Shown here: positions 1 to 11,100 of the stretch, piece by piece
Layout: each line of letters begins with the position of its first letter
How positions within the stretch are numbered: the stretch's first letter is position 1
Assembly (NCBI GenBank): GCA_037447605.1
Contig: CM074805.1
Location: 2,521,051-2,585,050, forward strand
Source of the DNA: Zygnema circumcarinatum
Lineage: Eukaryota > Streptophyta > Zygnematophyceae > Zygnematales > Zygnemataceae
DNA: 64,000 nt
Direction of reading: 5' to 3'
Notes under the pieces: model-generated
Seen by the model: only the letters and a program-made list of their open reading frames with translations
Databases searched by the model: none
Told to the model about the DNA's origin: nothing
Program-made: the position numbers and the translations under genes

Positions 1-23
1 CCCCCCCCCCCCCCCCCCCCCCC
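1..23. repeat. Homopolymer C run at window edge
   Basis: Twenty-three consecutive C residues open the window. This lies inside the first intron of the MORN gene. It could be a true homopolymer or an assembly-edge artefact. Confidence 0.9.
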
Positions 24-60
24 GAGGGAAGGGAGATCACATATAGTTGTGGAATCGTAC

Positions 61-348
61 CTGCATAACACCTCCAACCCATTCCCCGCGATAAACTGCT
101 CCTGATGGCTTTGTCCATTCCCCTTTGCCATGTCTTTTACCCTTCAACCACTCTCCTTCATATACACTCCCGTCCGCCCACTTGAACGTCCCCCAGCCAT
201 GCGGCTGATTCCCTGCCCACTGCCCCTGGTATTGATCTCCATTGGGATATGCCTTAAAGATTTCTCCGGCCAATTCCTTGTCTCTCGATCCTGATCCATG
301 GCGTGATTGGCCGCTGTTTTGCACCGAGGGTTGGGGACCCGAACCCAT
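61..348 (-). CDS. MORN-repeat protein, 5' exon only (possibly PIP5K-like)
   Basis: This exon reads leftward out of the window and ends at a good donor (ATGCAG|GTACGA). The first ATG is at 348. The frame stays open a little further upstream, so an earlier exon is possible. After a Ser/Gly/Gln-rich start come about two and a half MORN repeats (YPNGDQYQGQW, WADGSVYEGEW, PSGAVYRGEW). In plants such repeats form the N-terminal half of type B phosphatidylinositol-4-phosphate 5-kinases, and the order NGD..QW, DGS.YEGEW, PSG..Y.GE resembles that family. They also occur in other membrane-associated MORN proteins. No kinase sequence is visible here, so the PIP5K assignment is inference. It is divergent from SKI3. 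Confidence 0.55.
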
Positions 349-1198
349 AGATGAAGTCTGTGGAATCAAGTATGCGAAGAAAAGATGAAACCCATGCGAC
401 TGGGATAAGTATCATGGTACGAAAGCCGTGAGTTCTTTCACGGAGTTCTTACCAAAGGGCAAAGGGCAAAGGGTGATGCCGCGTGACACGAGCAAGAATC
501 ACGCGAAGAGCTTCCAGAAAGGGTGTGTTGTATCCAGCGAATGAGCGGGCGTCAACAGGCGCCTTTCAGCACGGCTTTTAAGGAAAAGGAATAGAAAGCA
601 TACCGTAGGCCCTTTTCCGTTCCTGACATGTTCCAGGAATTTCAGGCTTCTCAGTGTTTCTCAAAGAATAATTGACCCTGTCGACCGACGCCAGGTAATG
701 TGAAAAGCAGTCCACAAAAAAAAAAAAAAAATGGCAGCATGTAAGGCGTTAGTCAATACCTCTCCTAGAAGTCCCCTAGGTCAGTTTTTGAGAAGAAAGC
801 TCCGCGTCCAATCGCTGGCTGCACTTGAATAAAGCCGATCATCACAGAGCAGAGAAGCATCGCCCAGCCCACGCCTCCTCTTCACTCAGGAGCCATGGCG
901 GTCGCCAGCATCCCTGCTACCTGCCTGCTTCCTGGAAACGCGACCTCCGCATCCGCCTCAAGGGGACGGGAGAAAGGTGGGAAGGAGCCAACTGGCCCGG
1001 GTCCTGCACGCCGTTCTATGTCCTGCAGTTCGTCTCACAGCTTCCAGTTTTTCAGCAGAAACGCGTCCACTCAATTCTCGCCACGTTGGACAGAATTTTA
1101 CGAGATTGGCAGTGGCGAAAAACTCGCCGTTCTATGTAGGAACGCGTCCGGGTCGCCAACCGCCTCCAAACGGGCTTAGATGGATCTGGCTGTTGATA

Positions 1199-1242
1199 TT
1201 CGTACAATCAGACATGGAGCCGTATGGAACTTTTTGTACGGA
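1199..1242. promoter_or_regulatory. Pair of opposed SBP-box type GTAC motifs
   Basis: TTCGTACAA (1199-1207) and TTGTACGGA (1234-1242) both match TNCGTACAA, the second on the opposite strand. That is the published consensus for plant SQUAMOSA-promoter-binding (SBP/SPL) proteins. Use in vivo is inference. Confidence 0.35.
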
Positions 1243-1270
1243 AGCAGTGTAAGGAACTATGGACGGAGTG

Positions 1271-1280
1271 ACACGTGGCA
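1271..1280 (+). promoter_or_regulatory. G-box/ABRE-type element ACACGTGGCA
   Basis: The ACACGTGGC sequence contains ACGTGGC, the ABRE core recognised by plant bZIP factors. It lies in the divergent MORN/SKI3 region. Confidence 0.45.
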
Positions 1281-1410
1281 AGTGTTAGCAAAGTGTGGTG
1301 AATCCCAAGACCTTTGATCGTATGGATAGTGTTGTTCGATCATGTTGCTTTTTGGCGGCTGGGTTTTAGGAAGTAATTGCATTTCTGAGTTTTTTGTCAA
1401 CGAAATATAC

Positions 1411-1826
1411 GATGGTTATGCTCCAGGTTTGTTTTGGAATAAGGATTTTTGGGATAAGTGTGTTGTGTATTGAGTGCTGATTTGAAGTGTTGGATGATAG
1501 TTGTCTATCCTCTAAGAAAAGAAAGTCCTCCAAAAAAACCCGAAGAAGTTGTGAGAGAAAAATGACTTAGTCCAACAAGTGGTATTAGAGCAGGAAACGA
1601 TGATATGATTGTATTCAGTTACGTTGTTTGATGAAGCGAATTATTATTCTTGGAGTCAAAACGTGGAAGCGATGCTTGAAGCAAAGGAGCTGATGGAGTT
1701 GTTGTATGGCATAAAAACCACACCAGAGAAAAAGAAGATCATCCAACACTTCAGATGAGCACTCAATACACAACACACTTATCCCAAAAATTCTTTATTC
1801 CAAAACAGACCTAGAGCATAAGCATC
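1411..1826. mobile_element. Copia-like retroelement relic between inverted repeats
   Basis: Two arms of about 88 bp (1411-1498 and 1738-1826) are inverted copies of each other, roughly 90% identical by eye. Between them TGGTATTAGAGC (1580-1591) differs by one base from TGGTATCAGAGC, the classical primer-binding site complementary to initiator tRNA-Met. Downstream, the plus strand encodes NYYSWSQNVEAMLEAKELME (around 1640-1700), like the start of copia gag proteins. This reads as an LTR 3' end, primer-binding site and gag start, followed by an inverted LTR fragment. No protease, integrase or reverse transcriptase remains. Confidence 0.6.
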
Positions 1827-1964
1827 CTATAGAGTTCTTCATCTGTCAACGTGGACTTCCTTTGTCGCATGTGGTGACGTGGCTATCCCTCATTGGTTCA
1901 AATATTGTAAAAAATAGAGGCCTTACGCCAATAGCAATGTCCCATGTGGCCACGTCACAGAAGT

Positions 1965-1974
1965 GACACGTGGC
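1965..1974 (+). promoter_or_regulatory. G-box/ABRE-type element GACACGTGGC
   Basis: CACGTGGC lies about 190 bp upstream of the SKI3 ATG, close to a related GTGGCCACGTCA sequence at about 1947. This is proximal-promoter position for SKI3. Confidence 0.5.
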
Positions 1975-2157
1975 ATGCTGGGTTTGGTTGCACGTAGCAC
2001 GCAGCGGTCACCGAGTCGGGGCTCGAACCCATGCCCTCCCAAAGGCCAAGGCCCGAAGCCCGCCAAGGCCCGAAGGCCGCCCTGCTGCTGAAGGCGCTCC
2101 GGCCCCACACCCCCCCCCCCCTTTCCTGCGGGCTGGCTGGCTGGCTGGCTGGCAGCC

Positions 2158-5100
2158 ATGGCTGCTCCGGGGGGAGGGACCCTCAAGAGCTGCCTGCGAG
2201 GCGCGCGGGAAGCACTCACTTCCGGGGAGCCCCGGGAGGCGCTGAAGTGGTGCAAGGCGGCGCTGAAGCACGACAAGCAGTCGTATGACGCCTATTTACT
2301 GGTGGGAAAAGCTGCGTTTCAACTCAAGGAGTTCGAGCAGGCAGACATGGCGTACAGCAGAGCATGTCATATCAATGACGGTGCTCTGGCAGCCTGGCGT
2401 GTAAGCATTCCTTGCTCATTCTACCTTCCAACTAACCTGCGCGCCTTCTGGCAAACTCTGCAAACGGTCTACATAGTACCGCTGTAGTTCCAAAGCCCAT
2501 TTCCACAAGGGGGTATTAGTTTTATTTTTGAGTTTGATTTTTTTTTTTTTTTTTTGTTTATGGGACGTTCAGTCCTCCCTCAAGGACTCCTTTTAACATC
2601 ACCCTATGGCAGAATTGCACCAGTCACGTCTCATTAGCCTCCGCAATGACCTTTCTAAATAGCAGAGGAGCTTAGATGTGGAATTTCACCCAGCTGTATG
2701 TAATATGTGAAGTCCATGCATGTCTGTCCGCATGCAGCTCTTTACGATACCAACGTAATCTGCAAGTTGCAATTAACCCTATACCATTGGTTCAATGTGC
2801 GACAAAAATGGACATGGAACATATATATCCTACTAAGTTAAATACATTCCATCCTTTAAAGAAAATGAATGCTTAGTTCAAGAAGGTGTGAATGAAATAA
2901 AGTATTAACTGATCAATATACTCTCGTGTTGTCGAGTACGAAAGAATTGAATTTAATCAAGACAGAATAACAAGATTTTATAATGGGGTGAGTACGGAAA
3001 GGATTTGGAACCAGCAGTTCTTATAGTGTAGCCTGGGATCAATGCGTTTTCTTCAAGGTTGAAAAAGGACATTTTTATAGAAGTTGAATTGTATCCCCAT
3101 AAAATATGAGTGTAACCAGTTCGTGCACCACGATTTCAGTTAAACAAATATGACGTTTTTTTGTAATAGGCAACTTTCAAGTTACAAGTATCACATTTGT
3201 GAAATAAAGTCTCCAGAGTATGTTTCGCTCTATGCACATCTTATGGTTCACACGTGCTTACTTGATAGCTTGAACATGTTTGCATTAATGGAGGCGTCAA
3301 TTCTGATCAAATGTTTCTATCAGGCCTGGAAGGAATGGTTCCAAGGTAAAGGATTTCGTTCCATAAGTCTGCAGGGCAATTTGAAAACATTCATTACCTA
3401 CCCTTCAAGTGCCTAGCCCTACCTACCCTAAGGTAAAAAGTATACAAGTAGAATTTGAAACTTGTTAAAATTTCACAAGTTATATTAACGTCGATAGAAA
3501 CTAACACAAACGTATAAGGTGAGTATCCGGCTACAAATTGTTTTCGTTGTGAGCTTCAAAACATTACGAGTCTGTATGATTACTTACGTCGTGTATGCAT
3601 TGATATGATTGTACGCAAACATGCCCCTTGGCGCACTTCCTGAATTGTCGACTCCCCTAATAGCGTTAAGCGCACCTGAATTTGGGATGGGTGGGTGGTG
3701 AATGCTCCAAGCACCTCCGCTCCTTCCAACTTCATTCAGTTGTGTGGTTCTTTTTAAAGTGAACGAGACAATCTTGTTTTCCTCGCAGGGCTTAGCGGAG
3801 TTACATGGCCCTTCTGGAACCGTAGATGCCGCGAAGCTGGCGGACGCCTGTGAGCACATCATCGCCATATGCAGTCAGTCGGGGGATGGAGAGCGGGGGC
3901 TGATCCCGGAATACAAGAAACGTTTGGCGGGTGCTTTAGCCTCTGCTGGCCGCCGAGATGAAGCGCAGATTGCATGGAAAAGCGTGGCAGACGACAGAGA
4001 AGCTAGCGCCGATTTGAAGGTAGAAGCGGTATCGCAGCTCGCCGCTTTAGCTGTCGTCGCTTATGACGAGGCGCTCGAGGCGGAGATTCACAAGAGAACA
4101 GTGATTGAGAAGAAGGCCATGAAACTAGTAAAGCGAGAAGCTGAGAATGGTCTTCTGAAAGGGGCTGCCGAGGGGGTTGATAAGGAAGTAATTCGGCAGG
4201 AAGTAGAGGCAGCTATGGCTTTGAGCAGTTTAAGCGAGGCCATGGAGTCTGCTTTACGAAAAGCATTGGAATTTGCTGGAGAAGGTCCTTCTGCAACGTT
4301 TTCTGCTTTTGACAGACGCTTATTGGTCTTGTTACTCCTTCGGATGTTCGCTCAAAGTAAGTTCGACCCTTTCTTGGTAATGTTCAACGTGAGTAAGGAT
4401 AACAAAAGGTGGAAGGAGCTTAGGTAGGTTAATGAAGATAACTAATCTTATTGATTTTGGATAAAAAATTATTGTTGTCTTGGAAGAGGGGACGAGCGGC
4501 TGTCAAGTGAATAACATTCTCTCAAATTAATATGTATTTGAGCCAGCTGTTGTCCGAACCTTTGTATTCAAATCCTTATTCCTGTGCACCACACCAGCAT
4601 TGTCTGCATGTATCCTTGAGGTATTCTAGTTCCTTAAGGTCGTCGGAAGGTCCTTAAATAGAAGGTCCAATGGTTCAATTGCGAGAGAGGGTGGACGCAG
4701 TTGTGGCTGACTCCCATACATCACTTCTCAAACAGATGTGAGCAGCGGAGATTGAACCCAATAAGGACGGGGAGGGTTGCTTGAAGCAGAGGAAGAAGCT
4801 TCCCGCAGAGCCGCGCTGGCAGCGGCCCTCGAGCACTGCCTCCAAGTCATGAAAAGCGCGCGAGGGGGGGACAGTGCACCCTATGAGGCAGCCATGGCTG
4901 CCATGCAAGATGATGCGGCGGAAGAGCTTCTCAAGCCATGGCTGCCCCTAGAGGGGATGAAGGATGGACCGCCCTGTGAAGCTGCCATGGCGATGTGGGG
5001 ATGTCAGCTCCTTCATGCCATGCCCGGCCATGGCTTAGGGCTGTTTGGGGCTGCTCTTACCATGCAGCGGAAGGCCGAGGAGCATCGGCCGAGGTAAGGG

Positions 5101-8100
5101 AGACGATGAAGACGCTCACCTCTTTCTGTTTGTGCGCAACTTTTTTGGATGGTTAGTTTTGTCATCTAAGGTTCGAACTCACTAATGACTTTGTGTGTAG
5201 GAATTTTCAGAAATTGAACAGCTCTTTCCCATAGGTTTTTTGCTTAGGCCAAGAGTTAAGGTCAAATGACTTACCTGTGAAATTGTGAAAATCACAGCGA
5301 GTAATCCTACGGGTTGCACCTCCACCTGTTCTGCGTTCTGCGTTATTCTCATTTTCTCTGGTTGTGATGTATTTTCAGTTTCTACAATTTCCATGCATAG
5401 AAATAGATGCTTTTATTTGGGGAAATTTCTGTGTTTGAGCTGTTTCAAGTCTTCTCTTCTCGATCCACATTCGCTTTTCCACAGTAATGTGCGTGTTTGA
5501 CTGATTACTGGATCCTTTTTCCAGCTTGAATCGACGCCGTCAATTCTGCAAAGCAGCAGTAATCATCCACGAAGATTTACCAGCAGGGTGAGCCCTCTCA
5601 GATTTCGCTTCCTCTGCGCCGGACACGGAAGGTTCTATCCTGATGCTGGTTTGTCATACAAATGGGTTTTTTCTCATACTCACAGAGAGGCAATCACGCT
5701 GCCTTTCATTAACACATAGCGATTAGTTGTTTGTCCACATGTGAGAAACCACAAACAAGACCATTCCTTGCTGTGATAAACTTGCCATCTTGGTGCAGGT
5801 GGAACCTTCTAGCAAAACTTCATTTGGAGGGGGGAGAGTTTGAGAGCGTGCATGAAAGTGTTAGCAACGGTCTGCAGGCAGTGGCCCGGCTCGAAGCTCG
5901 AACTGGGTTTCGCATGCGACGACAAAAAATGGAGTTTGGGCTTCTCTCTGGACATGCATATGTGCAGGAAGGGTCGGCTTGCAGCCTAGGGAAGGCTATG
6001 GAGGCATTTCAGAGGGTATTAAAGGTAAGTTCTCATAAGGGCGGGTCATGTACATTCCCTCCTATGACGACTGATGCTTGGAAACCACTAGTTAGCTACA
6101 GCGGAGTAGTTTGAAGCTGAATTAACTTTATCTGTTCGGTTCATTTCTTTGGGCCTCAGGATATGCAGGACAACGGAAGTGAAACGCAGTTTGTGATCTC
6201 TGCTTTGAAGGTACTCCCATTTCCCTCCAAATTCCAGACCTTCTCTACACTTTCATCCACCCCCCCCCTTCCCTCCCCTTCCACCCACAATTCCCCCTTT
6301 TCCAGTCTTCATCACAATGAGCCGAGCTCTGCTTCAAAAGAGCCTGCCTTTAAAACTGCCTAACGAGCTTTGTCTGGGGGAGTTTTGGCAGGGTTTGGCC
6401 ATGGTGGCGTTGGCAAAGGGAGATGCGGCTGGTGCCACGTGTCAGCTTGAGAAGCTTTTGGGAGAGGATCCGTACAACGACTGGGCACTCTCCAAGAGGG
6501 GCTTTCTGAAGCTGGCGGAAGGCAATCTAGAAGATGCCATTACTGATTTTCGGGCAGCAGTGGAAAAAAACTTCGCTGAGGCCCAGCACCATCTTGGTCT
6601 GGTGAGGCTTGTTGTGATCCATTGTTGGTGGGTTTCAAGATAAAGAGAAGGGGAAAGGATATAGTGTTTCGGTTCATTTTATTCTTACCTTGTGTCCCTC
6701 TCTTCTCCCCCTTCCTCTCTCTCTTTCTCTCTCTCGCTCCTGTGTCTCTCGCTGCCTCTTCCTCTGTCTCTCTCTGTCTTCTCTCATTGTCGCGTTGTTT
6801 GGCTGTTTTTTAATGAAACCTTTCAGGCTCGCTCATATTGGGAGAAGGGAGGTCTTTTCCGTACGGACCGAGCAGAGGGAGCTTACGCCGAGTTCTTACA
6901 GGCTGCAAAACTGGACCCAAAACTGGGGGAAGCTTTCCGCTATCTGGGACACTTTTACTGCCGGGTTGCAAATGATGCTTTACGAGCCCAGAAGTGTTAT
7001 CAGAAGGCAGTGCTGCTGGATCCCATGGATAGGGAGGCAGGGGTAAACCTATACCTAGCCCTTTCCTCTGGGCGGCTTTGGAAGATGGGGTCCCACCAAA
7101 TCCACCTTTCCTTCATTCATCAGCTGCTTTTGTTCGCATCAATCGATTGTACGGAGGAGGCAGTCTCCACAGCCAGTTATACACCTCTTTGGTGTTTACG
7201 TATTTTTGTTATTTATCTACATTCCACTTGCGTGCTATGTGTGTGATCGCGGGTTCCCTCTTACCCCTCCCCCCCCCCCTCCTCCCCCCCCTTGCCCATT
7301 CCTTGCAGGAGGCCCTTTGTGAACTCATGGAGAGCGCAGAAGATGAAGAGGGGCAGGAGAGGCTCTGCCGTGACGTGACAGACCGCTCTCCCGGCGCGCA
7401 GTGGGCGTGGCGGCGCCTCGGCCTCGTCATGGTGAGCGGCCCCCCTTGTGCTCACAGCGGAAAAAATAAAAATGGATAGTTCGAAAATATGGAAAAAATG
7501 GGTCGAGAGTAGTCAACCGTTGATGCTTTAGCTCAACTACATTTACATGGAGGCCCGCTTTTTCTTTTTCTACGGCTTTTTTCGGTGCAGATGACTCAGA
7601 AACAGTGGGAGGCTGCACTGCCAGGTTTGCAGCACGCAGTGCGAGGCAACGTGCAAGATTTTGAGGCGTGGGAGGTAAGCGCACTTTCCTTCAGGGGAAA
7701 TACGTGAAGATGGTTGGCGATTCACATCCAAAGGGCATTTTTCTAGTTTCTTAGCCCAGCTTCCCATTCAATTTCTTTTGGCGAGTAGAAGAGATGCTGG
7801 CAAAAACTGTGGACTTCAAAAGTTGTGCAGGTGTGTGCATCTAACGTGTGCATATGCGGTAGGGCGCTGATAAAGATTTCCCGTCGGGATGATGCTGCGA
7901 AAACTTTGACTGATGATCTGCACCATCTGCACCTGTATGATGTGCCAAAGGCAGAAATCGAATATTTGAAATGGGTTGAAAGTAGCATGATGTACCCATT
8001 TCCGCGCATTTCCCTGCAGGCTCTGGGCTTAGCGTATCAGCGGTTGGGCCGCCTCTCTGCCTCTCTCAAGGTCCGCTTCTCGCGCCTTCCTCATCATAGA

Positions 8101-11100
8101 TCATAGCTCCACTCTCGTTCTCTCGGCTGTACAGTACGCCATGTCTCCTGTCGTTTCTCGTCGCTTCTACTCTGGTTATTTGGGAATTGTCAAACCACCA
8201 ACACTTTGCACAGTTGTTCTTTTCTTGTCTTCCATCGCCTTGGTTCCATGCACATGTTTGTTACTACCTCGCAGGTATCGCCGTTCGATCAAACCTTTCC
8301 ATTGCCACGATTGCCTTCCTCACTGTCACGATACCACTTCAGTTTTTGTGTTTGCTTCCTTGCATCCCTTCTAACATGCAAATAGTCGCACTGTGCCTAT
8401 TCTCCATCTACTATCTTGTTTACGCCAGTCGTTTCTTTCTTCTTTGATTCTCCGAAGGCCCTCCAAACGTTTCCATGCTTCATGCCATGAATGCGAATGC
8501 AGGCATATGCCCGAGTCATAGCATTAAAGGACATTGGAGCAGCTCCGGCATTCGCATGTCTACAGAGCGGAATCATCTATCTACAACTGGAATCCAACCA
8601 CGAGGCATGTCTACCCACCCTCTCACCGAACCCCAAAATGATTCCGGACATGTTTCCACTCTTACAGACAGATTTTCTTAGGGTTTCTTATATGCTTTTG
8701 CCCCTCCTTGTCCATGCAAAACCCCTTTGAACTGCTGCAGGCAGCTGAGAGATTTGGAGCTGCTTTGGAGGTGCTACCAGCCCACCCCAGCGCTCTGTGG
8801 GGGATGGCCTCTGCTATGTATGGGCGGGCCCGGGAAGCGGCAGCCATGGCGGCGAGAGCATGGGCCATGGAACTGTTGGAGGTGAGAGGTCCCATGGCGG
8901 CTGGGGGGACTCCCGCAAGCAACTGGTCCGCCTTCATTCTCTGTTTCTAAAAGATAGGTTGTGGTTTTCAAAATAGGGGGTTTTTTTTTTTTCTTGACCT
9001 TTCGGTTCGTGAGCATTTGAGGTCAATATTCTGTGGTGTGGCAGTTGTGGATGCATTTTTCATGGTGGCGAAGTCGTTGTATTGGCTCTATGAGGAGAGC
9101 TGCATAATGTAATAAACGAGAATGGCGTTGGTGCAGGAGGCAGAGCAATATGTGAGGCGATGTTTGGCAGTCAACGCAGACATGAGTGCTGCATGGAAGC
9201 TCCTTGGAGATGTGCTGGTGAGAGGCTTCACCGCTAGCAATCCACACCGAAGGATAATAAAGAAGCTAACCAGGAATGAGTGGGATGATTTTTTCCTAGT
9301 CCTATGGTGACTGGCACTTGCACACACGACTGAGATCATGACTGATATCTCACTTTCCTTCCCGTTTTTCTAAAGTGAGCACAAGCTTTCTGCAATTTCA
9401 ACCTAAAGTTTTCAAGCAGGAGGACTTGTCACTCATTAAACTGCTGCAAAACCAACGCATCTGAACATGGAACTGTTGCATGGCTGCTTTGCAGACTGCC
9501 CGAGCCGAGCTCTCAGCCCCCCCAGACCTGTCCCTCCCCTCGCCTCGTTCTGCTGCTGTTCAAGCATACAAACGAGCCCTTCATCTCCGGCCGTGGCAGG
9601 GTGAAAACTATGCAGACTTGGCTTTAGCCCTGCATAATCAAGCCTTTGAATTTGACGGTTCGGAGGATACAGAGCGAATGCAGGTCATGCGGTAAGTAAT
9701 TATCACACTGGAGGACTCCTTGGTGTGTGAAAACGGATGCAGAGGAGAGTTTCCAGTCACTGAATGTGACAGCAAAGCCTTATAACCCTAATGATGTTCA
9801 AAACCCTTCCTTTACCACTGGTCAGGCTACAGGCTTCCCTGCTCTCCTTGTGGCGTGCCTGTATACAGAGGCGCGGCTGTCCGCACAGCTCTGGGAGGCC
9901 TTCGCCTGCGCTGTGCCGATAGCCATCTGTGGACCGTATTGGGGCACGTGGCAGGCGGTCCCGCCTTGCAGCAGCACGCCCTTATCCGCGCGACGCAGCT
10001 TGACCCGCGAAACGCGCGGGCATGGGCCCGCCTCGGCCAGGTGCAGGGTGCCCCTATGCTCTCTCCTTTCAATGGAGGGACTGGGAGCACAATGCCCCTT
10101 GGTCCTCCTTTCAGTGTTTCAGTTTTTGCCCTTCTTTATATTTGATTGTAGCACAGTAGCTTGGTGTGGCTGTAACCAGGGGCTGAACCCCTCCCCTTGT
10201 TGTTGCAGCTATACCTTGAGCATGGAGAGGAGGACCTCGCTATGAGGGCCATGGCGGAGGGGCGCAGCGTTGACCCGCTGCTTGCCCTGCCGTGGGCAGC
10301 CATGGCCAAGCTGCAGCTGCAGAAAGCGAGGAGAGATAAATCGTGAGTTGGTCTATGCTTTACCTCCATTCTTGCACGGTGTTCTATACTTCATCTCAGT
10401 TTGTGTAGATTAATGAAGGAAAGGTCATGCGAAACAATAGAAACGGTTTCTATCTGAAAACCAAACGTCGATAACCCTCACTTGAAGTGGAAGATACTTT
10501 GGACCAGCTGTTAAGGATGATCCAATCCTTCATAGTTTGAGCTGGAGAAGTCTGCCTTTTTTTTTCAAGGATATTTCAAGCCCTTTGTGCAGGGAGTCAC
10601 TTTTGCAGGAGGCGTATAGGAGCGCCTTTTATGCAGCGCAACAACTTCCGGTGCACTTCTCTCGCCTTTCTTCAATCCTTCACCTTTTCCGCCGATCCCC
10701 CTTCTCTCCCCCTCTCTCCTCCCCGCTCTTTTTCCCTCCGTCACTCTGTTCCACTCTCGTGCTCTCCCTCTCGACCCCTCTCTCTGTCCATCCATCCCCT
10801 TTCTACCTTTTTCCGTCTGTCTCACTCCCTCTCTCCCTGTCTCTCTCTCCCTGTCTCTCTCTCCCAATGTCTGATCTGTTGGGAGGTGCAGATGCCTGCC
10901 CTGCAGCTGGGCTTGGGCCTGCTGTCCGTACTCACGGCCCATATTCACGAGAGAGAGGTATCCTTGTTTTTCTCTGTGCGGATTTCTTGCCTTTGGGAAC
11001 TTTCAATATGGACATTTCTTTACAAATTTTGAATCACTTAGTTGATTGGCAGGAGGAAAACGAGGGAACAATTTGTCGAAAGTTGATTGTGATGAGTCTG

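Larger units (their letters stand above)
349..2157. promoter_or_regulatory. Divergent intergenic region between MORN gene and SKI3
   Basis: About 1.8 kb with no gene that I can support. It holds an A-run (717-731), a retroelement relic (1411-1826), two SBP-type GTAC motifs (1199-1242), two ACACGTGGC boxes (1271-1280 and 1965-1974) and a C-rich stretch followed by a (GGCT)n run (2101-2152) just before the SKI3 start. Short open frames at 825-1250 and 1923-2288 look non-coding. Confidence 0.55.

Noticed and set aside
2005-2035. tRNA-like B-box (minus strand GGGTTCGAGCCCC)
   Set aside because: No cloverleaf can be drawn: no matching acceptor stem, D-arm or A-box upstream. At most a tRNA-derived relic.
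1923-2288. Overlapping Pro/Ala/Arg-rich frames on both strands before SKI3
   Set aside because: GC-rich and low-complexity, with overlapping frames on both strands. The SKI3 start explains the region.
10565-10948. Arg/Glu/Gly-rich minus-strand frame
   Set aside because: It is the complement of a CT-rich SKI3 intron (10670-10865).
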